This document shows positions 55,718-64,000 of a DNA stretch of 64,000 nt, piece after piece. Both the position numbers and the translations under genes were made by a program. The DNA comes from Marivirga aurantiaca (lineage in GTDB: Bacteria > Bacteroidota > Bacteroidia > Cytophagales > Cyclobacteriaceae), in NCBI RefSeq assembly GCF_016679925.1, contig NZ_JAEQBW010000004.1, positions 1 to 64,000 on the forward strand, in the 5' to 3' direction. Positions within the stretch are counted from its first letter, which is position 1. Each line of letters starts with the position of its first letter. The notes below the pieces were generated by a model. It saw nothing but the letters and a program-made list of their open reading frames with translations, made no database searches and was not told the DNA's origin.

Positions 55718-57505
55718 TTAAGGCAGAAAATCCGGTTTATCCAGCTTATTGTTAATTCTGTAGGCGGCATTCACCAGGCCTACATGACTGTATGCCTGTG
55801 GAAAATTACCCCACATTGAGCCGTCATCATAATGAACATCCTCACTTAACAGACCTACATGGTTGGCATAGCCGGCCAATTCTTCAAAAGCCTCCATGGC
55901 ATCATCTGTTCTGCCTACGCAGGCCAATGCTTCTACATACCAAAAAGCACAAATTAAAAAGGTGGTTTCAGGCTCACCAAAATCATCGGCATGCTTGTAG
56001 CGGTAAAATAAGCCTTTGCCAATCCGCAAGTCTTCTTCCAATGCCTTCAAATGATCCTTTGCTTTTTGACTGTCATGAGGAATATAGTTCATCATGATCA
56101 GTTGGAGTGTACTGGAATCCATTCTTGTGACACCCTCAGCTTGTGCATAAGCTTTACGATCAGGTATATAGCATTTTTCCAAATGCGCCTCAGCCCGTTT
56201 TAACAAGGACAAGGCTTTTTCTTCAAGCTTTTTTTGGCCAACTTCTTTGGCAATTTTACAAGCCGCATGACTTCCTGCCCATTGGAAAAGATGTGTGTAG
56301 GCATGCTTTTGCTTTAGGTTTCTAAATTCCCACAGGCCTGCATCTGCTTCATCCATGGTAAAGGCAATTTTTTCCAGAATGGTTTCCAATAAATAAATCG
56401 ATTGTCTTTTCTCAATATTGGCAAATCGATTATCTACAAAAAGTGGCAATATAGCCAGCAATATTTGGCCGTACACATCATTCTGAATGTGTGTGTAAGC
56501 ATCATTTCCCAGGCGCACCGGCAAATTGCCCATATAGCCCGGCAGGTCAAGTTCCTTTTCGGTGATAATGCTTTCACCCACTACATTGTACAGAGGCTGA
56601 ATTCTTTCTTTCCCTTGCATAGGAATGTTGGTGAGGTAAAGAGCATATTTTTCCATTGCCTCAAAATGGCCAATGTTGTTGAATGCTGTCAGGGTATAGT
56701 AGGTATCGCGCATCCAACAGTAGCGGTAGTCCCAGTTGCGTGTGCTGTTCGGTGACTCGGGCAATGACATGGTTGGAGAAGCTATAATGGCTCCTGTATC
56801 TTCAAATTGATGAATTTTTAATGCCAGAGATGAACGGATTACTTCTTTCTGATAATGCATCCCAATACTGGTAGATTTAATCCATGTTTGCCAGTATCTG
56901 ATGGTTTTACTTAAGAAGATTTCACTCGTTTCCTGAATGCCGGCTTCCATAGGAGTTCCATAAGTAAGTACCATATATTTTGGCATAGTAAGCGTAAAAG
57001 GGCTACTATCTAATATCATGTTAAGAGGAAAATCAGTAGTAAGCCTCAGGGTTTCCTGCAAACCATGAAAGCTGATATGGCTACTGCCACTTTCTCGTTT
57101 AAGCCTTTTGTTTCCATAGTCACCCACGGGATCACAAACCACCCTTACCTGTGGAAGCCCACGTAAAGGCTCAATTTTTCTTATCAGCATGGAAGGCTTA
57201 TAGGAGCGGTCGTACTGCATAAAGCGTGGGGCAAAGTCAGTTATTTTATAGGCGTAATCATCAGTTTCAACAATTGTTTCCAATATGTTGGTGTTCTGTA
57301 TATATTTTTGCTCTGTTTTAAATTCCTTATTAGGAGGCTTGATGGAAAATTCCCCACCCTTTTCCCCACCTACCAGGCTGCCAAAAACAAAGGAGCTATC
57401 AAAGCGTGGCAGGCACATCCATGAGATATTAGTATCCAAACCAATCAGGGCAAGATAAGAGCAGTTACCAATCAGGCCAAAATCGTATGTGTGTCTTTTT
57501 TTCAT
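55718..57505 (-). CDS. glycoside hydrolase family 15 enzyme (glucoamylase/trehalase-like)
   Basis: This 595-residue enzyme starts at MKKRHTYDFGLIGNCSYLAL; the longer frame lacks support. The N-terminal beta-domain carries GNCSYLALIGLDTNISWMC. The GH15 core motif NSTRNWDYRYCWMRDTYYTL begins at about residue 270. Bacterial forms of this size hydrolyse trehalose or short glucans. The enzyme is cytoplasmic, with no signal peptide. Confidence 0.88.
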   Translation of the reverse strand: MKKRHTYDFGLIGNCSYLALIGLDTNISWMCLPRFDSSFVFGSLVGGEKGGEFSIKPPNKEFKTEQKYIQNTNILETIVETDDYAYKITDFAPRFMQYDRSYKPSMLIRKIEPLRGLPQVRVVCDPVGDYGNKRLKRESGSSHISFHGLQETLRLTTDFPLNMILDSSPFTLTMPKYMVLTYGTPMEAGIQETSEIFLSKTIRYWQTWIKSTSIGMHYQKEVIRSSLALKIHQFEDTGAIIASPTMSLPESPNSTRNWDYRYCWMRDTYYTLTAFNNIGHFEAMEKYALYLTNIPMQGKERIQPLYNVVGESIITEKELDLPGYMGNLPVRLGNDAYTHIQNDVYGQILLAILPLFVDNRFANIEKRQSIYLLETILEKIAFTMDEADAGLWEFRNLKQKHAYTHLFQWAGSHAACKIAKEVGQKKLEEKALSLLKRAEAHLEKCYIPDRKAYAQAEGVTRMDSSTLQLIMMNYIPHDSQKAKDHLKALEEDLRIGKGLFYRYKHADDFGEPETTFLICAFWYVEALACVGRTDDAMEAFEELAGYANHVGLLSEDVHYDDGSMWGNFPQAYSHVGLVNAAYRINNKLDKPDFLP

Positions 57506-57722
57506 AGCAATGATTATTGTAAAGTCTGAATTAAATTTACAAGAAACTGTAATTAATTGCTGAAAACCAACCAATTACAACCCTGCATTCATTTAGTTAC
57601 CTCATTGGTTCCTAAGTAATGCTTGTTATGATCTCCCTAATTTTGAGAATTTATGGGATAGATAAAAATAATAAACGAGTGAATTTGAGCTTCGGAACGT
57701 TTTTTTGCAATAAATAAAAGTT

Positions 57723-58508
57723 TTACCAGCTTCCCCCGGCACCACCACCACCAGTCATTCCTCCACCAAAACCTCCAAAACCACCGCCTCCTCCACCGAA
57801 GCCTCCTCCGCCAGAATTGAAATCGCCATATGATCCGCCATGTCGACCACCACTTCCCATTAACATCAATAAAGTCATGAGACCTAAACCACGGCCTCCT
57901 CCTGCATGGTGATTTTTAACCCTTCGGATGCGGGAAATAATAATAATGATGATGAAAAAGAAAAACAGAAAAGTGCCCAAGCCGATGGTTTCACCTACAT
58001 TATTATCTTTGATTTTATCGGCCGTGTACTTACCTGCGGCCAAATCGAAAATAATGGTAGTTGCTTCATTTAAACCTTTATAGAAGTCATTATTTCTAAA
58101 GGCCGGCTTCATGTAATTCTCTATAATGCTTTTGGAAGCAGCATCGGTAATCCGGTCTTCCACTCCATAACCGGTATTGATGAACATCTTTTTATCTTCA
58201 ATGGCCACAGAGATTAAAATACCATTGTCCTTTCCAGACTGACCAATGCCCCATTTTTCAAATACTTGCACACCAAATTGATTAGGCTCATACTCTCCAT
58301 AAGTGGGAATGATAATAATAGCCACCTGCGTGGAGGTGCTGTCATTATAGGCCACTAACTTTCTCTCCAGTTGGTTTTTCTCCTGGGTGCTTAAAGTATT
58401 GGTATAGTCATTGACCAATCTTGGTGGAGAGGGCCTGTCAGGGATGGTGGTTTGTGCAAACAGCGAAAAGGAAAATAATAGGAATGCAAGATTAAATAAG
58501 TATTTCAT
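57723..58508 (-). CDS. TPM-domain membrane protein with Gly-rich tail (YgcG-like)
   Basis: This 261-residue protein starts at MKYLFNLAF (58508), and its ATG is the last codon of repeat copy B1. It has a signal peptide, a TPM domain at 20-170 (PRLVNDYTNTLSTQEKNQLE, KDNGILISVAIEDKKMF, GYGVEDRITDA), one transmembrane helix (TFLFFFFIIIIIISR), then a Gly-rich tail. TPM proteins occur with LemA in envelope operons; the biochemistry is poorly known. Confidence 0.88.
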   Translation of the reverse strand: MKYLFNLAFLLFSFSLFAQTTIPDRPSPPRLVNDYTNTLSTQEKNQLERKLVAYNDSTSTQVAIIIIPTYGEYEPNQFGVQVFEKWGIGQSGKDNGILISVAIEDKKMFINTGYGVEDRITDAASKSIIENYMKPAFRNNDFYKGLNEATTIIFDLAAGKYTADKIKDNNVGETIGLGTFLFFFFIIIIIISRIRRVKNHHAGGGRGLGLMTLLMLMGSGGRHGGSYGDFNSGGGGFGGGGGGFGGFGGGMTGGGGAGGSW

Positions 58509-58605
58509 GTGTATATGTTTATTTCCATTAGTCACATGGAATTCAATAAATTTTATTCATCCTCGGTTGGTATGTTAAGGATTCTAAAATTTATGCTCAT
58601 TTCAT
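58503..58605 (-). repeat. intergenic repeat copy B1
   Basis: Read on the minus strand this copy begins ATGAAATGAGCATAA and runs to the ATGAAA start of the YgcG-like gene. It matches 3684-3831 with two small differences (CTTAACATACC versus CTCAATATACC) and lacks both palindromic insertions. Confidence 0.8.
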
Positions 58606-58703
58606 GTGTATATGTTCGTTTTAAATTACCACATGGAATTCGCAATAAATATTCATCTGGCGGTTGATATAAATTCGCCCTCGAATACTTATGCTCATTT
58701 CAT
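58606..58703 (-). repeat. intergenic repeat copy B2 in tandem with B1
   Basis: A diverged unit directly upstream of B1 starts with the same ATGAAATGAGCATAA. It then carries CAACCGCCAGATGAATATTTATTGCGAATTCCATGTGG, clearly related to CAACCGAGGATGAATAAAATTTATTGAATTCCATGTGA of B1, in pieces of fewer than 20 bases. The unit length is about 98 bases. Confidence 0.65.
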
Positions 58704-58723
58704 ATGTATATAATTGCTTTAAT

Positions 58724-59161
58724 TCAATTTTTACCGAATGAGATTTCATCCGACAATTCATTATCGTCATCTTTCTGATAAGGAAAATGAGCAGATAACT
58801 GTTCGCCTGCCATTGCAATGCCTTTGCTTAAACCTTTGGTAATTTCATCTTTTTTAAAATGCAAAAGCATTTGTTCTTTTATATCATCCCAAAAATGATC
58901 CGGCACTTTTTGGTTAATTCCCACATCACCCAAAATGGCAAATTTGTGGTCTTTTATAGCCATATAAAATAATACCCCATTGCGTTCAGCAGTTTTATGC
59001 ATTTTCAATACCTTGAAAATATGTGCAGCCCTGTCCATCACATCTTCCTTGCAATGGTTTTCCAAATGTACTTGTATTTCCCCTGAGGTTTTAAGTTCAG
59101 CAGTCTTTATTGCTTGTTCAATCTGTTGCTTCTCTTCCTTACTGAATGAATCTTTTGCCAT
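58724..59161 (-). CDS. cytoplasmic TPM-domain protein
   Basis: This 145-residue protein has no signal peptide and consists of a TPM domain: FSKEEKQQIEQAIKTAELKTSGEIQVHLE, in pieces of under 20 residues, then NGVLFYMAIKDHKFAILGDVG and ITKGLSKGIAMAGEQL. It is the middle gene of the lemA-TPM-YgcG unit and is encoded 71 bases after lemA. Confidence 0.85.
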   Translation of the reverse strand: MAKDSFSKEEKQQIEQAIKTAELKTSGEIQVHLENHCKEDVMDRAAHIFKVLKMHKTAERNGVLFYMAIKDHKFAILGDVGINQKVPDHFWDDIKEQMLLHFKKDEITKGLSKGIAMAGEQLSAHFPYQKDDDNELSDEISFGKN

Positions 59162-59232
59162 AATGGATTTTGATATCTTAGTTTTAAATGGGCAATTGCT
59201 GTAATTCCTTTGCCAATAATTGTGAATTGAAT

Positions 59233-59826
59233 TTAAAAAGTAACTTCAGGTACTTCCTCAGCTCCTGCATCCGCTTCAAAGTAGCCTTTTTTCTCGAAGC
59301 CATACATTCCTGCCAACATATTCTGAGGGAAACTTCTGATATAGGTATTGAAATCCCTTGTAACTTCATTAAACCTTCTTCTTTCAACAGCTATTCTGTT
59401 TTCAGTACCCTCCAATTGCGATTGCAGTTCCAGGAAATTCTGATTGGCTTTTAAATCAGGATAACGCTCTACCACAACCATTAGGCGTGACAGGGCAGAA
59501 CTCAGCCCTTGCTGTGCTTCCTGGAATTGCTGAATATTTTCCGGACTTAAATTGTCAGCATTCACATTTACTCCTGTTGCCTTGGATCTCGCTTCAATTA
59601 CTCCTTGTAATGTTTCCTGCTCAAAATCCGCATAGCCTTTTACAGTATTTACCAGGTTGGGAATCAAATCGGCCCTGCGCTGATACACGTTTTCCACCTG
59701 AGCCCAGGCGCTTGTTACCTGCTCTTCCTTGGTGACCATTTTGTTGTACGAGCCGGCAAAAATGCTGTAAAAAATCAAAACGACCACTACTATGATCCCT
59801 AATGTAATTAAAAGTCCTTTTTTCAT
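59233..59826 (-). CDS. lemA: LemA family protein
   Basis: This 197-residue protein has an N-terminal transmembrane helix (LLITLGIIVVVVLIFYSIF), then the LemA helical bundle with VTSAWAQVENVYQRRADLIPNLV and the C-terminal YFEADAGAEEVPEV. LemA proteins are inner-membrane anchored, largely periplasmic helical proteins of uncertain role. First gene of the unit. Confidence 0.93.
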   Translation of the reverse strand: MKKGLLITLGIIVVVVLIFYSIFAGSYNKMVTKEEQVTSAWAQVENVYQRRADLIPNLVNTVKGYADFEQETLQGVIEARSKATGVNVNADNLSPENIQQFQEAQQGLSSALSRLMVVVERYPDLKANQNFLELQSQLEGTENRIAVERRRFNEVTRDFNTYIRSFPQNMLAGMYGFEKKGYFEADAGAEEVPEVTF

Positions 59827-59914
59827 ATTTTTGTCAGATTAATTCTAATTTATAAATAGATTTATGCTAATATAATAAATTACCATTACGTTCACATCAA
59901 ATAAAAGTTAAGCA

Positions 59915-61336
59915 ATGCTCAATACCCAGGATTTCAGAAAGCATGCCCATGTAATGGCCGATTGGATGGCCGATTATTTTGAAAATGTAGAACATTACCC
60001 GGTGATGTCCCAGGTTAAGCCCGGAGAGATAAAATCACAATTGCCCGGTTCATTTAATGAATCCCCCGAAAAATTTGAGGAGATTTTTAAAGACTTTGAA
60101 AAAATAATTATGCCGGGAATTACCCACTGGGAGAGCCCTAATTTTTTCGCATATTTTCCAGCATCTAAAAGTAAGGCGTCCGTATTGGCAGAAATGGTTA
60201 CTGCCACTTTAGGCGTTCAGGGCATGGTTTGGTTAACTTCACCCGCAGCTACCGAACTGGAAGACAGGATGATGGAATGGATGCGCGATTTGCTGGGATT
60301 GTCAGCTGAATGGACCGGCTCCATCCAGGATACTGCCAGCACAGGAACTTTCAATGCCTTGATTACGGCAAGGGAAAAAGCTTCCGGCTATCAAATCAAC
60401 CAGAAAGGATTTGCAGGAATGCCCCAATACCGCATTTATGCTTCTGAACAGGCACATAGCTCCATCGATAAAAATGTGAAAATTGCCGGGTTTGGAATTG
60501 ATAACCTGGTAAAAATCCCTGTGGATAAGAATTTCGCGATGATTCCCGAAAAATTGGAAGTGGCTGTTCGGGAGGATTTAGCGAAAGGTTTTCATCCATT
60601 ATTTGTTTTGGGGGCAATGGGCACTACTGGCACCACGGCAGTAGATCCTTTGGATAAAATAGGGCAGATAGCCCAAACTTACAACCTTTGGTATCATGTT
60701 GATGCAGCCTATTCAGGAGCAGCTTTAATTGTTCCGGAATTTCGCTGGATGAGCAAAGGGATGGAAATGGCAGACAGTATGGTATTTAATCCCCATAAGT
60801 GGTTGTTTACCAATTTTGATTGCAATCTCTATTATGTGAAAGATCCAAAGGCTTTAACGCAGGCTTATAGTATCACTCCCGAGTATTTGAAAACTGATAC
60901 TGACACAGAGGTCAACAATTACCGTGACTGGCACATACAACTGGGCAGGCGTTTCAGGGCATTAAAGCTGTGGTTTGTATTGCGGAGTTTTGGTGCGGAG
61001 GAACTAAGGCAAATTATTCGCCACCACTGTGAATGGGCGGACTGGCTGAAAGAGGAAATAGAACAATCAACTCAATTTGAATTACTTGCTCCTGTGCCTG
61101 TCAATTTGGTTTGTTTCCGCTATAATGATGGCAAAATGAGCGAAGAAGAACTTAATGCGTTCAATGAGAAACTCATGAAAGAGATTAATGCATCAGGCAA
61201 AATCTTTATGACCCATACCAAACTTAATGGAAAATACACTTTGCGTTGGGTGGGTGGTCATCCGGAGCTAACAAAAGGGCATGTGGAGAGGGCCTGGGCT
61301 TTGATGAAAGAGATGGCTGCTCATTTGGGCAGATAG
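59915..61336 (+). CDS. PLP-dependent group II amino-acid decarboxylase
   Basis: This 473-residue enzyme has the PLP Lys in VFNPHKWLFTNFD, the substrate His/Asp region WYHVDAAYSGAAL, and SIQDTASTGTFNAL. The overall arrangement is that of aromatic L-amino-acid decarboxylases (DOPA/tryptophan type), which make amines such as tryptamine or phenylethylamine. Substrate cannot be fixed by eye. Divergent from lemA. Confidence 0.92.
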   Translation: MLNTQDFRKHAHVMADWMADYFENVEHYPVMSQVKPGEIKSQLPGSFNESPEKFEEIFKDFEKIIMPGITHWESPNFFAYFPASKSKASVLAEMVTATLGVQGMVWLTSPAATELEDRMMEWMRDLLGLSAEWTGSIQDTASTGTFNALITAREKASGYQINQKGFAGMPQYRIYASEQAHSSIDKNVKIAGFGIDNLVKIPVDKNFAMIPEKLEVAVREDLAKGFHPLFVLGAMGTTGTTAVDPLDKIGQIAQTYNLWYHVDAAYSGAALIVPEFRWMSKGMEMADSMVFNPHKWLFTNFDCNLYYVKDPKALTQAYSITPEYLKTDTDTEVNNYRDWHIQLGRRFRALKLWFVLRSFGAEELRQIIRHHCEWADWLKEEIEQSTQFELLAPVPVNLVCFRYNDGKMSEEELNAFNEKLMKEINASGKIFMTHTKLNGKYTLRWVGGHPELTKGHVERAWALMKEMAAHLGR

Positions 61337-61395
61337 TGTTTGAAAATTATTGGCGGCCATTAAAAGGGTTCAGAATTCGATCTTGGAGCAAACAT

Positions 61396-62025
61396 TTAAT
61401 TTTTGTGAGAAACAACAGATTCTGCTAATGCCTTAAATGTTTTAATTTTATGATTTGAAAGTTTGAGTGTAATCATTTCGGGAGGTGTATAATATCGAAT
61501 TTTAACATCTTTTGCATAGCTGATTTTAGTGATTATTTCCTTTTCCAGTTGATAATGAATGCTGATAACCGCATAATTTTTTATTTCGTAGTCTGTAATC
61601 ACAGACATTTTAGTTGAATCTGCTAATAGGATATCCTCTTCATCTTTAGCTATTTCCGAAAGGTTTTTAGTTGATTGGAAATTGATTTCAATAGGGTAAA
61701 TCTGTTGATCTATTATGAAATAAATAGTGTTTTCAATATGATTTAGTCTGTCGTCTAAGTGCAAATAATCATAAACATTATATTGATCTTGAAACGGGCT
61801 GATTTCCTTAAATATTTGTTGCTCATTTTTGATGAAGGAGGAGTTTCTTTCCTCAGAAAAGTAATAAAAAAGTGTTTTCTTAAAACGGGTAACCCCTTTA
61901 ACCTCATCATGTTCCACTATCGGATTGGAATCATAATTTAACAATAATATAGGAATGCAGGACTGGAGGTTTATCATTCCAACCACAATGCTGATTTTAA
62001 TGAGTGTTGATTTAAAGGGATTCAT
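61396..62025 (-). CDS. hypothetical lipoprotein
   Basis: This 209-residue protein has an N-terminal signal ending NLQSC (Cys23), a lipobox. Mature sequence includes KGVTRFKKTLFYYFSEERN and an end with PPEMITLKLSNHKIKTFK. No family recognised. It is flanked by unrelated genes on the plus strand. Confidence 0.65.
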   Translation of the reverse strand: MNPFKSTLIKISIVVGMINLQSCIPILLLNYDSNPIVEHDEVKGVTRFKKTLFYYFSEERNSSFIKNEQQIFKEISPFQDQYNVYDYLHLDDRLNHIENTIYFIIDQQIYPIEINFQSTKNLSEIAKDEEDILLADSTKMSVITDYEIKNYAVISIHYQLEKEIITKISYAKDVKIRYYTPPEMITLKLSNHKIKTFKALAESVVSHKN

Positions 62026-62179
62026 AATATTTTGGTAGTTGTTTTTGACTCAACCCAAAAACTATGCCTGTATAACTTTCCTAATAAAAATTCTGATTGG
62101 GTATTTCCTATTTTGAATTTTAACGTGAATATAGCCTAACAAAACTCTTAGCTGGTTTTCTTGGTTACTTTAATTAATC

Positions 62180-62725
62180 ATGAAAAACCTCTTCTTTATA
62201 TCATTATCCTTCCTGATGGCATGCTCTATCAACACTTCCCGGGAAATAGAGAAAGAAAAACTCACTTTCAATTATCGTGATGATGCTTACATATTTTTCA
62301 GAAACATGAGGCAGGCCAGGTACAATCTGGAAGTAATGGAAGAGGCCGGTTGGCGTATTTACCGTCATGAAGATTTTGAAAAGGATACTTCTGAATATTT
62401 TTTCACTACCGCCCTGGTAGTTAACTGGCAAGCCAGTAAAGCCTATGCTATTATGGAGTTGCCCGGTCAAATATCAAAAGAAGGGCTAAAAGTATTTTGG
62501 AAAGGAGAGGAGACAAATGAACAAGGGGAGATAAGCCTTAGCGGGCTAAGCAGGCAGGCCGAATTAGCATTTTTGACGGATATTTATAATCATATTGTAA
62601 AAGATCATTTACTTTATTGGAATCAGGAAAGGAAAGAGAGCGTTGCTTTATTTAAAAATAATGATCAAAAGGAAGCTTTCAGGGTAAGTATGTATGATTT
62701 TTACAGGCTGACTGGTTTGTTATAA
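62180..62725 (+). CDS. hypothetical lipoprotein
   Basis: This 181-residue protein has a lipoprotein signal ending SFLMAC (Cys15). Mature part contains FRNMRQARYNLEVMEEAGW and ends DFYRLTGLL. No family recognised. Separated by 56 bases from the SIMPL-domain gene on the same strand and may be co-transcribed. Confidence 0.75.
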   Translation: MKNLFFISLSFLMACSINTSREIEKEKLTFNYRDDAYIFFRNMRQARYNLEVMEEAGWRIYRHEDFEKDTSEYFFTTALVVNWQASKAYAIMELPGQISKEGLKVFWKGEETNEQGEISLSGLSRQAELAFLTDIYNHIVKDHLLYWNQERKESVALFKNNDQKEAFRVSMYDFYRLTGLL

Positions 62726-62781
62726 GTATTTCGGCATAAGATTTGACTCCCTTCAGATACAAGCAAAAACAAGAATTAATT

Positions 62782-63513
62782 ATGAAAAACAAGTTATTTA
62801 AATTCAGCCTGCTGACCTTCGCATTGATATTTTCCTTTTCTCAGCTAAACGCCCAACAAAAGGAAAATGATAAAAACATCAGAAGTATTTCTGTTACAGG
62901 CAAAGCAGAAAAGGAAATTGCCCCGGATATTATCTACTTCACTATTTCATTAAAAGAGTATGCTATAAAATCAGGTAGTAAGTTCACCATTTCCGAACTG
63001 GAAAATCAATTGAGTTCAGCTGTCAAAAAAGCAGGTATTGATAAAGAAAACCTGACAGTGGAGAATGTTTATGGCTACAATTATAACTGGCAGAAAAAAG
63101 AGGAAAATAAAGATTTTATGGCCAGAAAACAGTACAGGCTTAAATTGAGTGATGGGAAATACCTCCATCAGATTTTAAATCAGCTGGATCCAAAAGGTAT
63201 AGAATATGTGCGGGTTACCGAATATACCCATTCACGCATTCAGGAAATCAATCAGGAACTGCAGGTGGAGGCAGTTAAAAATGCCAAAGCCAAAGCAGAA
63301 GCTTTGTTAAAGCCATTGGGAGAAGAGTTAGGTAAAGTAATTGAAATTCAGGAAAATGCTGGCGGTTACCAGCCTGTTTACTATTACAAAAACCAAAACA
63401 ACAACATGAGATCGATGTCAATGGCAGAGGAGAGTGGCATGGATGCCAGTGATGTGGAGTTTAGAAACATCAAATTGGAGGTTGAACTAAACATTGTGTT
63501 TTCTATTAAGTAA
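62782..63513 (+). CDS. SIMPL-domain (DUF541) secreted protein
   Basis: This 243-residue protein starts at ATG 62782; the longer frame back to 62743 adds an unlikely leader. It has a signal peptide ending QLNAQ and the SIMPL domain opening ISVTGKAEKEIAPDI, with QEINQELQVEAVKNAKAKAE late in the domain. The family is periplasmic, of unclear function, sometimes linked to oxidative stress or signalling. Confidence 0.9.
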   Translation: MKNKLFKFSLLTFALIFSFSQLNAQQKENDKNIRSISVTGKAEKEIAPDIIYFTISLKEYAIKSGSKFTISELENQLSSAVKKAGIDKENLTVENVYGYNYNWQKKEENKDFMARKQYRLKLSDGKYLHQILNQLDPKGIEYVRVTEYTHSRIQEINQELQVEAVKNAKAKAEALLKPLGEELGKVIEIQENAGGYQPVYYYKNQNNNMRSMSMAEESGMDASDVEFRNIKLEVELNIVFSIK

Positions 63514-63561
63514 AGTTCAAAATTGGCTTTATATTGCAGTTTCATTTTAAAACCTTAGAAT

Positions 63562-64000
63562 ATGGAACCTATCAAAATTAGCAGTTTTGAAGAATTTAAA
63601 GCCTATGATGGTCAGGAGTTAGGAGTTTCCGATTGGCATACTATTGACCAGGAGCAGGTTAATTTATTTGCTGATGCCACCCTGGATCACCAATGGATAC
63701 ATATAGACCCTAAAAAGGCTGCTGAAAGTCCATTTGGCCACACTATTGCCCATGGATATTTAACTTTGTCCCTGGCACCTTACTTGTGGAAACAAATTGC
63801 TGAAGTAAGCAATTTGAAAATGATGATCAATTATGGCATAGAAAAATTAAAATTCAACAATGCGGTAAAAGTAGGTTCTTCAGTACGCTTATCGGCTAAG
63901 CTTAATTCAATTATTGATTTGAGGGGAGTGTGCAAAGCACAAATAGATATTGTGATGGATGTAAAAGGGGAAAAAAAACCTGCCTATTCGGCTTCCCTGA
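63562..64000 (+). CDS. MaoC-like (R)-hydratase domain protein, cut by window end
   Basis: An open frame begins at ATG 63562 and runs off the window after 146 codons. The hot-dog fold motifs are present: WHTIDQEQVNLFADATLDH, FGHTIAHGYLTLSL and FNNAVKVGSSVRL. This is the NodN/MaoC dehydratase group, which hydrates enoyl-CoA or related thioesters; catalytic Asp/His are in DATLDHQWIHID. Product cannot be specified further without the end. Confidence 0.88.
   Translation, partial: MEPIKISSFEEFKAYDGQELGVSDWHTIDQEQVNLFADATLDHQWIHIDPKKAAESPFGHTIAHGYLTLSLAPYLWKQIAEVSNLKMMINYGIEKLKFNNAVKVGSSVRLSAKLNSIIDLRGVCKAQIDIVMDVKGEKKPAYSASL

Overview
This window comes from a low-G+C Bacteroidota chromosome, most likely order Cytophagales (a Marivirga/Fulvivirga/Cyclobacteriaceae-like organism). 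Lineage markers are the gliding lipoprotein gene gldD, a CHU_C-type (type B) type IX secretion cargo beside a PorP/SprF-like protein, a FecI/FecR/TonB-receptor cassette whose receptor has an STN domain, short adenylate kinase, and AT-rich intergenic regions with TAnnTTTG-like -7 boxes. Almost the whole window is coding. No rRNA, tRNA, CRISPR array, transposase or phage gene was seen.

Layout. 0-7.4 kb: alpha/beta hydrolase, small lipoprotein, cupin, class-3 aldehyde dehydrogenase, gldD-recG, toast-rack-like secreted protein. 7.5-15.5 kb: one-direction cassette of ECF sigma factor, FecR anti-sigma factor, TonB-dependent receptor, acidic lipoprotein, beta-propeller 3-phytase lipoprotein and purple acid phosphatase, which reads as a phytate/organic phosphate scavenging locus. 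15.6-20.6 kb (minus strand): M42-like peptidase, hpt, adk, obg, grpE, dnaJ. 20.7-31.4 kb: upp, Na+/Ca2+ antiporter, L-serine dehydratase, hemE, cstA, a NagB-PIG-L fusion, guaB, an ICMT-like membrane protein and an AIM24 protein. 31.5-37.7 kb: 3D-domain lipoprotein, small charged protein, then a minus-strand operon of ECF sigma factor, TonB-C transmembrane protein, CHU_C cargo with FG-GAP repeats, and a PorP/SprF-OmpA fusion. 37.8-39.4 kb: gltX.

39.9-43.9 kb is the only clearly accessory segment. It holds a modular lipoprotein with an intact M23 peptidase tail, several small unrecognised secreted or lipoprotein ORFs, a gene broken by one base in a T9 run, and remnants, one of which repeats a piece of the modular lipoprotein's head. 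It looks like a decaying effector/immunity-type locus, although no toxin or immunity family could be assigned by eye.

43.9-64 kb: membrane protein, RidA, 3HCDH-like protein, glutamate dehydrogenase, threonine/serine dehydratase, secreted lipase-like hydrolase, single-domain response regulator, a pheA-aminotransferase-tyrA operon for Phe/Tyr synthesis, topoisomerase IB, BrkB-like protein, GH15 enzyme, a LemA-TPM-TPM operon, PLP decarboxylase, two lipoproteins, a SIMPL-domain protein and a MaoC-like gene cut by the window end.

An intergenic repeat family, often abutting start codons, was found at about 3.7, 49.7 and 58.5-58.7 kb. Two copies carry short palindromic insertions that the 58.5 kb copy lacks.
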